DNA of 64,000 nt from positions 1 through 64,000 of the forward strand of contig JABDMW010000032.1 of assembly GCA_013001295.1 (NCBI GenBank), in the 5' to 3' direction. This document shows, in pieces, positions 1-8,850 of the stretch. Every line of letters starts with the position of its first letter. Positions within the stretch are counted from its first letter, which is position 1. A model generated the notes under the pieces. That model was not told the origin of the DNA. It did no database searches and saw only the letters and a program-made list of their open reading frames with translations. The translations under genes were made by a program, and so were the position numbers. Source of the stretch: Hyphomonadaceae bacterium. GTDB lineage: Bacteria; Pseudomonadota; Alphaproteobacteria; Caulobacterales; Maricaulaceae.

Positions 1-423
1 CGGCTGTAGAAACGACGACGAGGGGACAATGTGCATGTTGTCCGTAATTGATGAGCGTCCGAGGAGCATGCGATAGCCCATGGTTTCGCGGTTTGTCAGG
101 GTAATGTGGATTGGCCATGTTTGGCCATTTATGGAAAGCGGACTTTCAATGACAAACCGGGATTCACTTTCCCCGTTGGAGCTAACGACCATGCGCCGCC
201 CAATCACCTTTGCCGAACAGACTACTTCAATGTGCGGATCGTCCGGGTTTGGGTGCATGATGAACCTGACCTGGGGATTCCGCTCACTCCCAAATGGTTC
301 GACCGCAACCGCGTGCAATGCTGATGTTCGGGCACCTGTGTCAACCTTGGCTTTAATTGCTGGCAGGCCTAATTTCGGCAAGGACACCCATTCTTCCCAC
401 CCCAATGATATGTTTTCGGTCAT
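1..423 (-). CDS. Retropepsin-like 'ATP-dependent zinc protease' family protein (DUF785/RimB type), 3' end cut by window
   Basis: Reading the minus strand from an ATG at 423 gives 141 codons open to the window edge, so the C-terminus is missing. The sequence carries an aspartic-protease-like D-T-G-A motif at residues 28-31, inside VDTGARTSALHA, followed by a beta-rich region. This is the pattern of the small single-domain proteins usually named ATP-dependent zinc protease or RimK-associated retropepsin. Members often sit next to rimK and may act on glutamylated proteins or peptides, but their substrate is mostly inferred. The neighbour that would lie downstream (rimK?) is outside the window. 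Family members are about 150-160 residues, so only a short tail is lost. The gene is divergent from the ETF-QO gene, with 132 bp between them. Confidence 0.75.
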   Translation of the reverse strand, partial: MTENISLGWEEWVSLPKLGLPAIKAKVDTGARTSALHAVAVEPFGSERNPQVRFIMHPNPDDPHIEVVCSAKVIGRRMVVSSNGESESRFVIESPLSINGQTWPIHITLTNRETMGYRMLLGRSSITDNMHIVPSSSFLQP

Positions 424-555
424 ATGCGGCCTTATAAATCACTTATCTAATGCGTCCAAACGCTTTACGCCGCCGATAGGACAGTTTAACAGGTAAATCC
501 AGAATAATGTCTGCCCCGTAAACAATTATATGTGGGCAAAGTGTGAGGGATAAAG

Positions 556-2214
556 ATGGCTGAACGCGAAAGTATGGAATACGATGTCGTTATCGTTGGC
601 GCAGGCCCCGCAGGACTGTCGGCGGCAATACGGCTCAAGCAACTTGGCGGTGATGAGATCAATGTCGTTGTCTTGGAAAAAGGATCTGAAGTTGGCGCCC
701 ATATTCTTTCTGGCGCTGTTTTGGACCCCTGCGGATTGACTGCTTTGATCCCGGATTGGAAAGAAAAAGGTGCGCCTCTCAAAACTGAAGTCAAAGAAGA
801 CATCTTTTTGAAACTGACCGAAACCAAGTCGTCGAAAGTCCCTAATTTTATCATGCCGCCATTGATGAATAATCACGGTAATTATATTGTTTCCATGGGC
901 AATGTGTGCCGGTGGATGGCAGAGCAGGCCGAAGGGCTCGGCGTCGAGATATTCCCAGGCATGGCGTGTTCGGAACTGGTTTATGGCGAGAACGGCGAAG
1001 TAAAAGGAGTCGTTGCCGGTGAATTTGGTCGTGGGCGCGAAAATAAAACCGATGGCGCGGGCTATGAGCCGGGCATGGAATTGCACGGAAAATATGTTTT
1101 TCTTGCCGAAGGTGCTCGTGGATCCTTGTCGAAACAAGCCATTGCGAAATTCAGTCTTGATGCAGATTGCGATGTTCCGAAATTCGGTCTCGGCATGAAA
1201 GAAATCTGGGACGTTAAACCGGAAAATCACAAAGAGGGTCAGGTGACCCACACAATGGGTTGGCCTCTCGACAGCAAAACCGGCGGTGGTTCATTTATGT
1301 ACCATCTGGAAAATAATCAGGTTTATGTCGGCTTTATCGTCAATCTCGACTATAAAAACCCGCACCTGTATCCATATATGGAATTCCAACGCTGGAAACA
1401 CCATCCCAAAATCGCAGCCGTTCTTGAGGGTGGAAAACGGGTTTCTTACGGCGCGCGCGTTGTGACGAAAGGGGGATTTCAGTCGATTCCTAAATCTGCG
1501 TTCCCCGGTGGGGCTTTGCTCGGATGTTCCGCTGGCGGGCTCGTGAACTTGCCACGCATTAAGGGTAACCATAACGCCATGTATTCGGGAAAAGCGGCAG
1601 CTGAAGCCGCCTATGAAGCAATTCAAGCCGGTCGGTCAGGTGATGAACTCTCTGCCTATGATTCAGAACTTCGTTCGGGCCCGATTGGAAAAGATCTGAA
1701 AAAGGTCAAAAACGTCGCGCCCCTCACAGGTAAATACGGGACCAATGGTGGTATGTTATTGGGTGGCATGGACATGTGGTTTAAGACCATATTCCAGTTC
1801 AATCTTTTTGGCACTGTCAGTCACGGCAAAACCGATGCTGAAGCAACAGGTCTGGCTGCTGATTATCCCGAAATTGAATACCCTAAACCCGACGGCGTGT
1901 TGTCTTTTGACCGGCTGACCAATGTCAGCTTTTCCGCGACTAACCATGAGGAAGAGCAGCCGTCTCATCTCGTATTACAAGACCCTTCGATCCCTATCGA
2001 GGTCAATGTGCCGAAATATGCAGAACCCGCTCAAAGATACTGCCCGGCCGGCGTGTATGAAGTTTTAAATGATGAAAAAACCGGCGAGAAACGCTTTCAA
2101 ATCAATGCGCAAAATTGTGTGCATTGTAAGACCTGCGATATTAAGGACCCGAGCCGGAACATTGTCTGGACGGTCCCCGAAGGCGGGGGTGGTCCTAATT
2201 ATCCCAATATGTAA
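556..2214 (+). CDS. Electron transfer flavoprotein-ubiquinone oxidoreductase
   Basis: This 552-residue protein is full length for ETF-QO, which passes electrons from reduced electron transfer flavoprotein to ubiquinone at the membrane and so links fatty-acid and amino-acid oxidation to respiration. The FAD-binding GAGPAG motif is at residues 15-20 after VVIV. The C-terminal cluster-binding cysteines are visible as C496, C521, C524 and C527 (the last three as CVHCKTC), fitting the single 4Fe-4S cluster of the family. The ATG at 556 is preceded by 'gaggga' at good spacing; Met7 is a less likely start. It is followed by the TPR lipoprotein and ispE genes on the same strand, an order I associate with Caulobacter/Maricaulis relatives. 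Confidence 0.95.
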   Translation: MAERESMEYDVVIVGAGPAGLSAAIRLKQLGGDEINVVVLEKGSEVGAHILSGAVLDPCGLTALIPDWKEKGAPLKTEVKEDIFLKLTETKSSKVPNFIMPPLMNNHGNYIVSMGNVCRWMAEQAEGLGVEIFPGMACSELVYGENGEVKGVVAGEFGRGRENKTDGAGYEPGMELHGKYVFLAEGARGSLSKQAIAKFSLDADCDVPKFGLGMKEIWDVKPENHKEGQVTHTMGWPLDSKTGGGSFMYHLENNQVYVGFIVNLDYKNPHLYPYMEFQRWKHHPKIAAVLEGGKRVSYGARVVTKGGFQSIPKSAFPGGALLGCSAGGLVNLPRIKGNHNAMYSGKAAAEAAYEAIQAGRSGDELSAYDSELRSGPIGKDLKKVKNVAPLTGKYGTNGGMLLGGMDMWFKTIFQFNLFGTVSHGKTDAEATGLAADYPEIEYPKPDGVLSFDRLTNVSFSATNHEEEQPSHLVLQDPSIPIEVNVPKYAEPAQRYCPAGVYEVLNDEKTGEKRFQINAQNCVHCKTCDIKDPSRNIVWTVPEGGGGPNYPNM

Positions 2215-2255
2215 TTTGCATTTTGGATTTAAAGCCGGGTTCGGTAAAGAGAGAT

Positions 2256-3965
2256 ATGCCAAAAACAAAAACAGTATTACTGGGGGCAGCAATTGCCTTG
2301 ATGACGTCCTGCACGACGTCGACTGCACCGAATTATAACAGTGATTACGGCCTGTCGCCGGCCGCAATGTTGTACGGCGATTATCTCGCCGCCAGTTACG
2401 CAAGCTATGCAAATGACGCTGAAGCGCGCTCAAACTATTATTCACGTGCTTTTGCGAGACAGCCGTCGGATGTTGTTTTAGGTCGCAAGGCGATGGCAGC
2501 GGCACTCAACGCCGGGAATTATCCGCTCGCGCGCACGCTCGCGATTGAAGTTAGCAACCTCGATAAAGACGACGGATTATCCCGGACTATTCTCGGGTCT
2601 CACTCATTGGCTAAAGGTCAATACGCGGATGCCCTCGAAATCCTCGGTGAAAGCCGCGGCGGTCCGGCTATTGACGACGTTAACAGTATGATGCGGGGAT
2701 GGTCGCAATACGGTCTCGGAAACACAGACGCCGCTTTAAACTCGTTTAAAAACATGCGCGGCGGCAAGTATTTTGAGCTTTTAGGGACATTGCAATCCGC
2801 GAAACTCAATTCCGATGCCGGACAGTTCGAAGCCGCGGACACTGCATTCGCCGAGATAAACGAAGTCGGGATCTCAGCGATTGAAACTGTCCTGTCCGAA
2901 TCCAGGTCTTTCGTAAAACGTGGCAACCCTGACAAAGCGTTAAAGAAATTACAAAAATTCGCAGAGGAAAGCGGCGGGGTTGTTACTGGCCCGGCCCGCC
3001 TATTTCTAGATGCTTTGGAAAAGGGCGAAGAAATCGACACGGATTTGACACCGGCCGAGCAGGCTTCACGAGCCCTAACGGAACCGGCATTCGGATATTA
3101 CGGTCAACAAAGACAATATGAAGCGGCAGAGCTATTCTTACGGACCGCGCTTGAACTCGACCCAAAAAATGACAAAGCGCGCTTGTTTCTGGGAAGCGTT
3201 TTGGAAGATATTGAGCGCACGGTCGAAGCCGAAGAGCAATATGGTAAGATCGCGCAGGATTCGCCCTACACTGTCTCTGCCAGGCTTTCCGAAGCCAATA
3301 TTAAATTCGATTCAGATGCCGATGAAGAAGGTATCGAGATCCTCGAAAACATTTATAAGACGCACCCGTCCAAAGTGACAAAGGAAGCGATTGGTCGCGC
3401 CTATCTCATATTGGAAGACTATGAAAGCGCGCTTCCATATTATGATGCGCTCATCGCGACCATGCCGGAAGAAGAGCTTGAAAAAAACCCGATGCCGAAA
3501 TATTTGCGCGGTATTTGTCTCGAACGGTTAGGGCGATGGGAAGAAGCAGTCGACGAATTTGAATTCGTCCTGAAACATCAGCCCGACAACGCCGATGCCC
3601 TCAATTACCTTGGCTATACCTGGGTAGACAAAGGCGTCAATTTGAACAGGGCATTCACGATGATCCGCAAGGCGGTCGAGTTGGAACCCCAAAGCGGTGC
3701 AATCATCGACTCTCTTGGCTGGGCACATTACAAACTCGGTCAGTATTCGGAAGCCCGGATACAGCTGGAAAATGCGGCGGAACGTTCGCCGAGCAGCGCC
3801 ACAATTATTGATCATCTTGGTGACGTGTATTGGAAACTCGGCCGGCACCGCGAAGCCGGGTATCAGTGGGAACGCGCACTTGAACTTGACCCGACGGATA
3901 AAGAACGAGCAGCGATTAAAGCGAAACTCAAAGGCGGGTTGTCCGCAGCTCCGTCCAATAACTAA
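2256..3965 (+). CDS. TPR-repeat lipoprotein
   Basis: The chosen ATG at 2256 follows 'aagagag' and opens a short lipoprotein signal peptide (MPKTKTVLLGAAIALMTSC), with the lipobox cysteine at residue 19. An upstream TTG at 2223 would put eleven charged residues before the signal and is rejected. The 569-residue mature part is made of tetratricopeptide-like helices throughout. The clearest repeats are in the last 150 residues, with the typical pattern A..YLG....G....A....KA.EL.P. Such envelope TPR lipoproteins act as scaffolds, for example for proteases or outer-membrane assembly; no catalytic motif is visible. It ends 9 bp before ispE and is probably co-transcribed with it. The specific role is unknown. 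Confidence 0.85.
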   Translation: MPKTKTVLLGAAIALMTSCTTSTAPNYNSDYGLSPAAMLYGDYLAASYASYANDAEARSNYYSRAFARQPSDVVLGRKAMAAALNAGNYPLARTLAIEVSNLDKDDGLSRTILGSHSLAKGQYADALEILGESRGGPAIDDVNSMMRGWSQYGLGNTDAALNSFKNMRGGKYFELLGTLQSAKLNSDAGQFEAADTAFAEINEVGISAIETVLSESRSFVKRGNPDKALKKLQKFAEESGGVVTGPARLFLDALEKGEEIDTDLTPAEQASRALTEPAFGYYGQQRQYEAAELFLRTALELDPKNDKARLFLGSVLEDIERTVEAEEQYGKIAQDSPYTVSARLSEANIKFDSDADEEGIEILENIYKTHPSKVTKEAIGRAYLILEDYESALPYYDALIATMPEEELEKNPMPKYLRGICLERLGRWEEAVDEFEFVLKHQPDNADALNYLGYTWVDKGVNLNRAFTMIRKAVELEPQSGAIIDSLGWAHYKLGQYSEARIQLENAAERSPSSATIIDHLGDVYWKLGRHREAGYQWERALELDPTDKERAAIKAKLKGGLSAAPSNN

Positions 3966-3974
3966 AACAGACGT

Positions 3975-4826
3975 ATGACGACCGGGTTTCCCCTTTCTGA
4001 ACCAGCACGGGCTAAAATCAATCTGACTTTACACGTTGGACCGCCAATAGGAAATGGCTATCACCCTTTGAAAAGCGTCGTGGTCTTCGCAAATATCGGG
4101 GATATCGTCGAGATGCGCCCCGCACAAGGTGATAAATCCACATTGGTGATTGAAGGCCCCTTTGCGAATGGTCTGGCAAGCGATCGAACGAATTTAATTT
4201 TAAAAACGGCGCAGCTTTTAAGTGATGAAAAATTCGATTTAAAACTGACGAAAAACCTGCCTATCGCTTCGGGTATTGGCGGCGGAAGTGCGGACGCGGC
4301 GGCCACAACCCGGCTCATCGCGCCCGAAAATATTGATCAAATCACAACTGACCTCATGGCGATTGGGGCTGACATTCCGGTTTGCCTGCGGTCTAAGACG
4401 TGTTTGATGGAGGGCAAAGGGGAGCAACTTACACCCTTGCCGAATTTAGGGTCGATAAATGCTGTTCTGGTTAATCCTGGCGTCGCAGTTTCGACCGGTG
4501 AAATTTTCAAATTATTTGATCAAACCAAACCAACGTCAGCGAACCTGGCCGTGGAACTACCCAATACAACGGATTTGATGGAGCTGGCCAAATGGGGACG
4601 AAATGATCTTCAAGACGTGGCAATTTCGATCGCGCCGGAAGTACAAACTGTTTTGGATGCATTGTCGGAAATTGAAACATGTCAATTGGCACGGATGTCC
4701 GGATCAGGTGCTACATGCTTCGGTCTTTTTTCCAGTCGTGATCAAGCTGTCGACGCATGTGCCGGGATTAAAGATGAAAATCCGGATTGGTGGTCTGTGG
4801 CGACTGTGTTAGGCGATACTGTATGA
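3975..4826 (+). CDS. ispE: 4-diphosphocytidyl-2-C-methyl-D-erythritol kinase
   Basis: IspE phosphorylates CDP-ME in the cytosolic MEP pathway to isoprenoid precursors. The 283-residue protein shows the GHMP-kinase features in order: an N-terminal A-K-I-N with Lys14, the glycine/serine-rich ATP loop LPIASGIGGGSADAAA at about 95-110, and the G-A-D-I-P-V motif with catalytic Asp133. A C-terminal substrate-side loop MSGSGATCFG is also present. The size is normal. Its ATGA stop/start overlap with the next gene implies translational coupling. The downstream convergent gene is a polyprenyl synthase, so the locus joins early isoprenoid synthesis with a user of lipid carriers. Confidence 0.95.
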   Translation: MTTGFPLSEPARAKINLTLHVGPPIGNGYHPLKSVVVFANIGDIVEMRPAQGDKSTLVIEGPFANGLASDRTNLILKTAQLLSDEKFDLKLTKNLPIASGIGGGSADAAATTRLIAPENIDQITTDLMAIGADIPVCLRSKTCLMEGKGEQLTPLPNLGSINAVLVNPGVAVSTGEIFKLFDQTKPTSANLAVELPNTTDLMELAKWGRNDLQDVAISIAPEVQTVLDALSEIETCQLARMSGSGATCFGLFSSRDQAVDACAGIKDENPDWWSVATVLGDTV

Positions 4827-5881
4827 GCTTCACCGAACCTGTTCCGATTTTGATACATCTCGCTGCATTTGCAATGATGGTCTCGTTAGCGATTTCCGGG
4901 TTTATGATCGCAGCAGGCCTTCTCGACAGGCCGGTTGAGCGTTCTAATCATCAAGACGATGTACCCACAGCAGGTGGCTTGGGAATTGTCGCAGGGGTCG
5001 GCGCTGGTTTATTGGCGCTTTCAATCTTCTATCCGGGGCTCGCGAATAACAGTCTGATGGGGTCCTTGCTCGCTGTTCTATTGGGCGTTGGAATGGTCGG
5101 GATGATTGATGATTTATATAACACGCGCGCGTCTGTTAAATTTGTTTTTCTAGTCGCTTTGGCCTCAACCGCCGTGGCAACTATTGGCCCGCCAACATCT
5201 GTTCCGATTTCAATTCTCACGCTTCCCATACCGGTTTGGTTTGCATTCGCGGGATCCGTGCTTTGGATTTTCGTCATCACAAACGGGGTCAATTTTATGG
5301 ATGGCGCCAATGGGTTAATGGGCGGCTTTATGTCGACCGCTTTCTTATTTCTAGCAGCGATTGCATTGATGTATGGAGCGATCAATACGGCCATATTGGC
5401 CGTGATACTCGGGGCATCAATTGTGGGATTCCTTCCTTACAACTGGAAGCGGCGCGCTTGTATTTTTTCAGGGGATGTCGGCGCTCTATTCGTCGGTTTT
5501 GCCTATGCCGTCAGCGTTCTTTTGTTGATGCGCGAGTCCGGCTCTTCAGGCCTGCTCTTTGTTGGCCCGTTGTTGGTCTTGCCATTTCTAACCGATATTC
5601 TATTGACCATGCTCCTTCGGGCCCGTCGTAAAGAAGATCTAATGGCTGCCCATTCTAGCCATATGTATCAGCGTTTGATTAGAACTGGGTATAATCATAA
5701 GACCGTGTCTATCGTTTACGTGGGAAGCGCTTGCGTCGCCGGTTTCACCGCATTAGTCGCAGTGAATACCGGATTGCACCGATCTTTGTTTTTTCTTGGA
5801 TTTATGATTTGTTTTTGGGTGTTGATCTATCTGACGCTTCATCAAAAACTATCTAATGGACCCGATCCACAACAAAAATAG
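4823..5881 (+). CDS. WecA/MraY-like polyprenyl-phosphate sugar-1-phosphate transferase (GT4 phosphotransferase family)
   Basis: The ATG at 4823 overlaps the ispE stop (ATGA); starts further upstream lie inside ispE. The 352-residue protein is strongly hydrophobic, with roughly ten membrane spans. It has the hallmarks of the family that joins UDP-sugar to undecaprenyl phosphate: D-R-P-x-x-R-S-N-H near residue 35, the Asp pair in MIDDL (96-97), NFMDGANG at 157-164, and SGDVGA near 216. MraY itself is normally in the dcw cluster, so a WecA/TagO-like enzyme starting O-antigen, enterobacterial-antigen-like or exopolysaccharide synthesis is more likely. It may supply the glycan genes later in the window, but that link is inference. 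Its last 29 bp overlap the convergent prenyl synthase gene. Confidence 0.88.
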   Translation: MSFTEPVPILIHLAAFAMMVSLAISGFMIAAGLLDRPVERSNHQDDVPTAGGLGIVAGVGAGLLALSIFYPGLANNSLMGSLLAVLLGVGMVGMIDDLYNTRASVKFVFLVALASTAVATIGPPTSVPISILTLPIPVWFAFAGSVLWIFVITNGVNFMDGANGLMGGFMSTAFLFLAAIALMYGAINTAILAVILGASIVGFLPYNWKRRACIFSGDVGALFVGFAYAVSVLLLMRESGSSGLLFVGPLLVLPFLTDILLTMLLRARRKEDLMAAHSSHMYQRLIRTGYNHKTVSIVYVGSACVAGFTALVAVNTGLHRSLFFLGFMICFWVLIYLTLHQKLSNGPDPQQK

Positions 5882-6875
5882 CGAGTTCGGCCAGGGCCGA
5901 CTTCCATTCGCTGTCTTCAAATAGATCGAGAGCTTCGATCGCATCGTCGGCGTGCAGTCGCGCAGCTTTCAATGTGGCCTCGATCGCGCCTTCTTTGCGT
6001 AAAAGAGAAATAGCGTGTTCCAAATCAACATCTTCTTGGGCATTTTCCGTAACAACCCGTGTCCAGAACGCAACGGCATCACTATCGTTTTTGTTTTTCG
6101 CTTGATCAAAAGCATAGATGATCGGCAAGGTCATTTTGCCTTCTCGGAAATCGTCACCTATAGACTTGCCTAAGGCGACTTCAAACCCGCCATAATCCAG
6201 CGCATCATCAACGAGTTGAAAAGCGAGGCCCAATTCCTGTCCATATGTTTGCATCGCTCTTTGGTGCTTATCATTCAGTTCAGCCAGGACGGGTCCGACT
6301 TCGGCGGCAGCGGCGAACAGCGCAGCCGTCTTGGCGCCAATAACCTGACGATAGGTCGATTCACTCATGTCAATATTGCCAATACTAGCAAGTTGTTGAA
6401 CTTCGCCTTCTGCGATCACACTCGAGGCCGTGGAGAGGATTTCCAAGGCTTTCATGGATTCGGTTTCAACCATGAGGTTGAAAGCGCGTGCAAACAGAAA
6501 GTCACCCACAAGAATGCTCGGCGCATTTCCCCAGATCAAATTCGCCGTTTTCTTTCCGCGACGTTTTGAACTTGTATCGACAACATCATCATGCAGCAGC
6601 GTCGCAGAATGGATAAATTCAACAGCCGCCGCCAGATTATGATGTCCCGTGCCCTGATACCCGCTTAAATGAGCACTTGCGATGGTAATTAAGGGCCGCA
6701 ATCGTTTGCCGCCTGCACCAACCAAATGTTCGGCCAAGTCCGGAATCATGCCCACAGGACTTTGCATACGGTTGCGAATAATCGCGTCGACCGCATCCAT
6801 ATCATCTGCCGCTAAATCCAATAGGGTTTCAATCGGGGTCGGCGCGCCGGTTTTTATTCGTTTTGCTACGCTCAA
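5853..6875 (-). CDS. ispB: Polyprenyl (octaprenyl-type) diphosphate synthase
   Basis: Trans-prenyltransferase that builds the long isoprenoid chain of ubiquinone from IPP. The two aspartate-rich motifs are intact: DDVVD at 96-100 and DDALD at 223-227, with GGKRLRP at 55-61 for the pyrophosphate. I start at TTG 6875, which has 'agagag' upstream and an N-terminus (SVAKRIKTGAPTPIE...LAADDM) like that of alphaproteobacterial homologues. A TTG at 6926 is possible but less well supported, and no ATG exists before residue 26. The length is 340 residues, usual for the family. The product chain length cannot be read from sequence here. The 3' end overlaps the convergent WecA-like gene by 29 bp. Confidence 0.92.
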   Translation of the reverse strand: MSVAKRIKTGAPTPIETLLDLAADDMDAVDAIIRNRMQSPVGMIPDLAEHLVGAGGKRLRPLITIASAHLSGYQGTGHHNLAAAVEFIHSATLLHDDVVDTSSKRRGKKTANLIWGNAPSILVGDFLFARAFNLMVETESMKALEILSTASSVIAEGEVQQLASIGNIDMSESTYRQVIGAKTAALFAAAAEVGPVLAELNDKHQRAMQTYGQELGLAFQLVDDALDYGGFEVALGKSIGDDFREGKMTLPIIYAFDQAKNKNDSDAVAFWTRVVTENAQEDVDLEHAISLLRKEGAIEATLKAARLHADDAIEALDLFEDSEWKSALAELAIFVVDRVH

Positions 6876-6951
6876 AAATCTCTCTCGCTTTGCCCGCAAT
6901 GTAAAGAGAAGCGCGGAACGCGGCAAGTCACGATGTTAACAATATTGTCGC

Positions 6952-6980
6952 ATGTGGCTCCGCAAAGAACGGAGCCACAT
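6952..6980 (-). terminator. Strong stem-loop behind ribH, probable transcript end
   Basis: A perfect 11-bp inverted repeat (ATGTGGCTCCG / CGGAGCCACAT) with a 7-nt loop begins 6 bp after the ribH stop codon. It sits between ribH and the prenyl synthase gene, both on the minus strand. It lacks a proper U tract on either strand, so it could be a Rho-assisted or RNA-stabilising hairpin rather than a classic intrinsic terminator. Confidence 0.55.
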
Positions 6981-6986
6981 CCACGC

Positions 6987-7463
6987 TTATGCGGTTTGTT
7001 TGACCTTGTTTCTCACTTGCAACATCATCAAGGCTGCATCGGCAACTTCCCGGCCTTTGACCTTGAAATGATCAAAGAAGAACTGGATTTGCTCTTTGCT
7101 TTCTTGAAAATTATGGGGTGTAAGAACCGCCGAGAAGATTGGCACATCCGTCTCAAGTTGGACGCGCATCATGCCATCGATCACGGCGGTCGAGACGAAA
7201 TCGTGCCGGTAAATGCCGCCATTGACGATAAATCCAGAGGCGATAATCGCATCGTATTTCCCTGATTTAGCCAGATCTTTGGCCAGCAAGGGGATTTCCA
7301 GAACGCCTGGCACATCGAAAATATCGATTTCGTGCAAAACACCGGATTCCTTCATGCGCTCAGCGCAGGAAAGATAGCATTGATCAACAATTTTCGCATG
7401 CCATAGCGCTTTGACAAACGCGATGCGAAGAGTGTTGGTTGAGTTTTCGGGTAATTGACCCAT
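6987..7463 (-). CDS. ribH: 6,7-dimethyl-8-ribityllumazine synthase, type II (RibH2-like)
   Basis: Lumazine synthase condenses the ribityl-aminouracil with dihydroxybutanone phosphate, the second-last step of riboflavin synthesis. The start is ATG 7463, with 'aaggag' 6 nt upstream; in-frame starts further up would run over this ribosome site. The 158 residues contain A-L-W-H-A-K near the N-terminus, GVLEIPLLAK, the middle GGIYRHDF, and VQLETDVPIFSAVLTPHNF. The long HDF...RVQLETDVP...LTPH segment resembles the type II decameric enzymes of Brucella and Mesorhizobium more than the usual icosahedral type. It stands alone, away from any ribBDE genes, and is preceded by an FMN riboswitch. Confidence 0.92.
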   Translation of the reverse strand: MGQLPENSTNTLRIAFVKALWHAKIVDQCYLSCAERMKESGVLHEIDIFDVPGVLEIPLLAKDLAKSGKYDAIIASGFIVNGGIYRHDFVSTAVIDGMMRVQLETDVPIFSAVLTPHNFQESKEQIQFFFDHFKVKGREVADAALMMLQVRNKVKQTA

Positions 7464-7551
7464 GGTTTGCTCCTTTTTACAAAAACGAACCAAGGCGTAC
7501 GAACGTCAGTTCGACTCAGAGGCGAAAGGCCCGCGAATCTCACGTCTTTTC

Positions 7552-7700
7552 ATTCTCTACCATCCGGACTTTAACCGTCGGCTTCGGAATTTCACCGAAT
7601 CTGCTGACCCAGGTACAATTGTCACTGTACGAGGCGCTCGCGGGCTACAAGGCTCTAGACCTCTTACCGCCGGTGGGGAATTTCACCCCGCCCTGAGAAC
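7552..7700 (-). promoter_or_regulatory. FMN riboswitch (RFN element) controlling ribH
   Basis: Read on the minus strand, the region has the RFN consensus blocks in the right order. It opens with GTTCTCAGGGCGGGGTGAAA, then CCCCACCGGCGGTAA, then AGCCCGCGAGCGCC. GGTCAGCAGATTCGGTGAAA and CCGAAGCCGACGGTTAAAGT follow, closing with GGATGGTAGAGAATG, whose GAGAA-side pairs with the opening GTTCTC. The element ends about 90 nt before the ribH start. No clear U-rich terminator lies in that leader, so control may be at translation by masking the AAGGAG site; this is inference. Binding of flavin mononucleotide normally turns such genes off. Confidence 0.95.
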
Positions 7701-7823
7701 AACTCCACACGATGTGAAGCTAAGATCAGTATATCGATAAAAACCAACATGTCGAATCGTCAATTTCAGATAATCTAAAAAATAACTGTCGCTTTGGCTT
7801 AAGGAGAGCGTTAGATATCGGCC

Positions 7824-8048
7824 ATGATTGCTGTGATAAAAACCAATAATCCCGTCACGATCAGTTACGCGCGTTCGGTCCTCAATGATGAGGAAATTGA
7901 TTGTTATGTAGCAGATACCCATGCCAGCATAATTGAAGGTTCAATCGGTGCCATTCCGCAACGAGTGATGGTACTGAAAGAAGACGCTGAAGACGCGCGC
8001 AAAGCCTTGAGCAAGGCCGGTCTTGAGGCTGAGCTTTGCGAGTCTTGA
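7824..8048 (+). CDS. DUF2007 family small protein
   Basis: A 74-residue protein starting at ATG 7824 after 'aaggagag'. The pattern is typical of DUF2007, sometimes called a putative signal-transducing protein: a strand carrying 'MIAVIKTNNPVTISYARSVL', an amphipathic helix, then 'DIEGS.GAIPQRVMV' followed by a second helix. The function is not established. It overlaps the start of the next gene, a TrmN6-like methyltransferase, an arrangement common in alphaproteobacteria. Confidence 0.82.
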   Translation: MIAVIKTNNPVTISYARSVLNDEEIDCYVADTHASIIEGSIGAIPQRVMVLKEDAEDARKALSKAGLEAELCES

Positions 8049-8773
8049 ACCAGGACGTTAGGTTTTACAAAGGGGCTGTCCGCGCTGATCAACCGGCAAA
8101 TGGATATCGGGCCGGCAATGATGCCTTGCTGCTGGCGGCCAGTATCAGGGCAAAACCCGGACAAAAATGCTTGGAACTTGGGACGGGAAGTGGTGTGGTG
8201 CCGCTCTTGGTAAATCATAAATGGCCCGATCTCGAGCTCATCGGAATCGAGAAAAATAATGAAATGGTTCGCCTTGCGCGCGAAAACACCAAATCTCATG
8301 ACAATATCGCTATTGTAGAAAGCGATATCCTGGAATTACCCAAATCCTGGCATCTGCAATATGATCAAGTTTTCGCCAACCCGCCATTCTTTGATGATTT
8401 CGGCGCGGTGCGCATGTCCCCAGCCAAAGCGCCGTCCTTTGTTAATGATGATGTAGGGTTGGAAGACTGGATTGCCGTGATGTTGAAAATGCTGAAACCA
8501 CGCGGTATCGGCACTTTAATCGCCCGCGCCGATAGCTTGGAAAAAATATGCCATTCACTTTATGGCAAAGCGGGTCGGCTTCGGACTTTACCGATTCATT
8601 CATATGCCGACGCGCCTGCAAAGCGTGTTTTAGTACAGTTTCGCAAAGGCGTGAAAAGCGAAAGCACCATCTTACCACCGCTGGTGATGCATGATGATGG
8701 TGGAAATGACCGGTTTTCAGCCCAGGCCGAGAAAATCCTGTGCGGCGAATTGCCCATAGATATGAACGCCTAG
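8036..8773 (+). CDS. TrmN6-like tRNA1(Val) adenine-N6 methyltransferase
   Basis: A class I SAM-dependent methyltransferase of 245 residues. The SAM loop ELGTGSG is at 47-53, and the N6-adenine methylase motif N-P-P-F is at 115-118. The N-terminal RADQPANGYRAGNDALLLAA segment is typical of the family that methylates A37 of tRNA1(Val) and of related alphaproteobacterial 'methyltransferase small domain' proteins. The TTG at 8036 is favoured because 'gagg' lies 7 nt upstream; a second TTG at 8045 forms a TTGA overlap with the DUF2007 stop and is a possible alternative. The exact substrate is inferred from family only. Confidence 0.85.
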   Translation: MRVLNQDVRFYKGAVRADQPANGYRAGNDALLLAASIRAKPGQKCLELGTGSGVVPLLVNHKWPDLELIGIEKNNEMVRLARENTKSHDNIAIVESDILELPKSWHLQYDQVFANPPFFDDFGAVRMSPAKAPSFVNDDVGLEDWIAVMLKMLKPRGIGTLIARADSLEKICHSLYGKAGRLRTLPIHSYADAPAKRVLVQFRKGVKSESTILPPLVMHDDGGNDRFSAQAEKILCGELPIDMNA

Positions 8774-8850
8774 CCACGATTCCCGCCTTGCAATTGATCC
8801 ATTCACTCCATAGTTTCCGAGGCAGAATTTGTAATTGACCAGAGATTCCC

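Noticed and set aside
526-1251. Long open frame antisense to the ETF-QO gene
   Set aside because: It lies wholly inside a gene with full family motifs, has no ribosome site and reads as a codon shadow.
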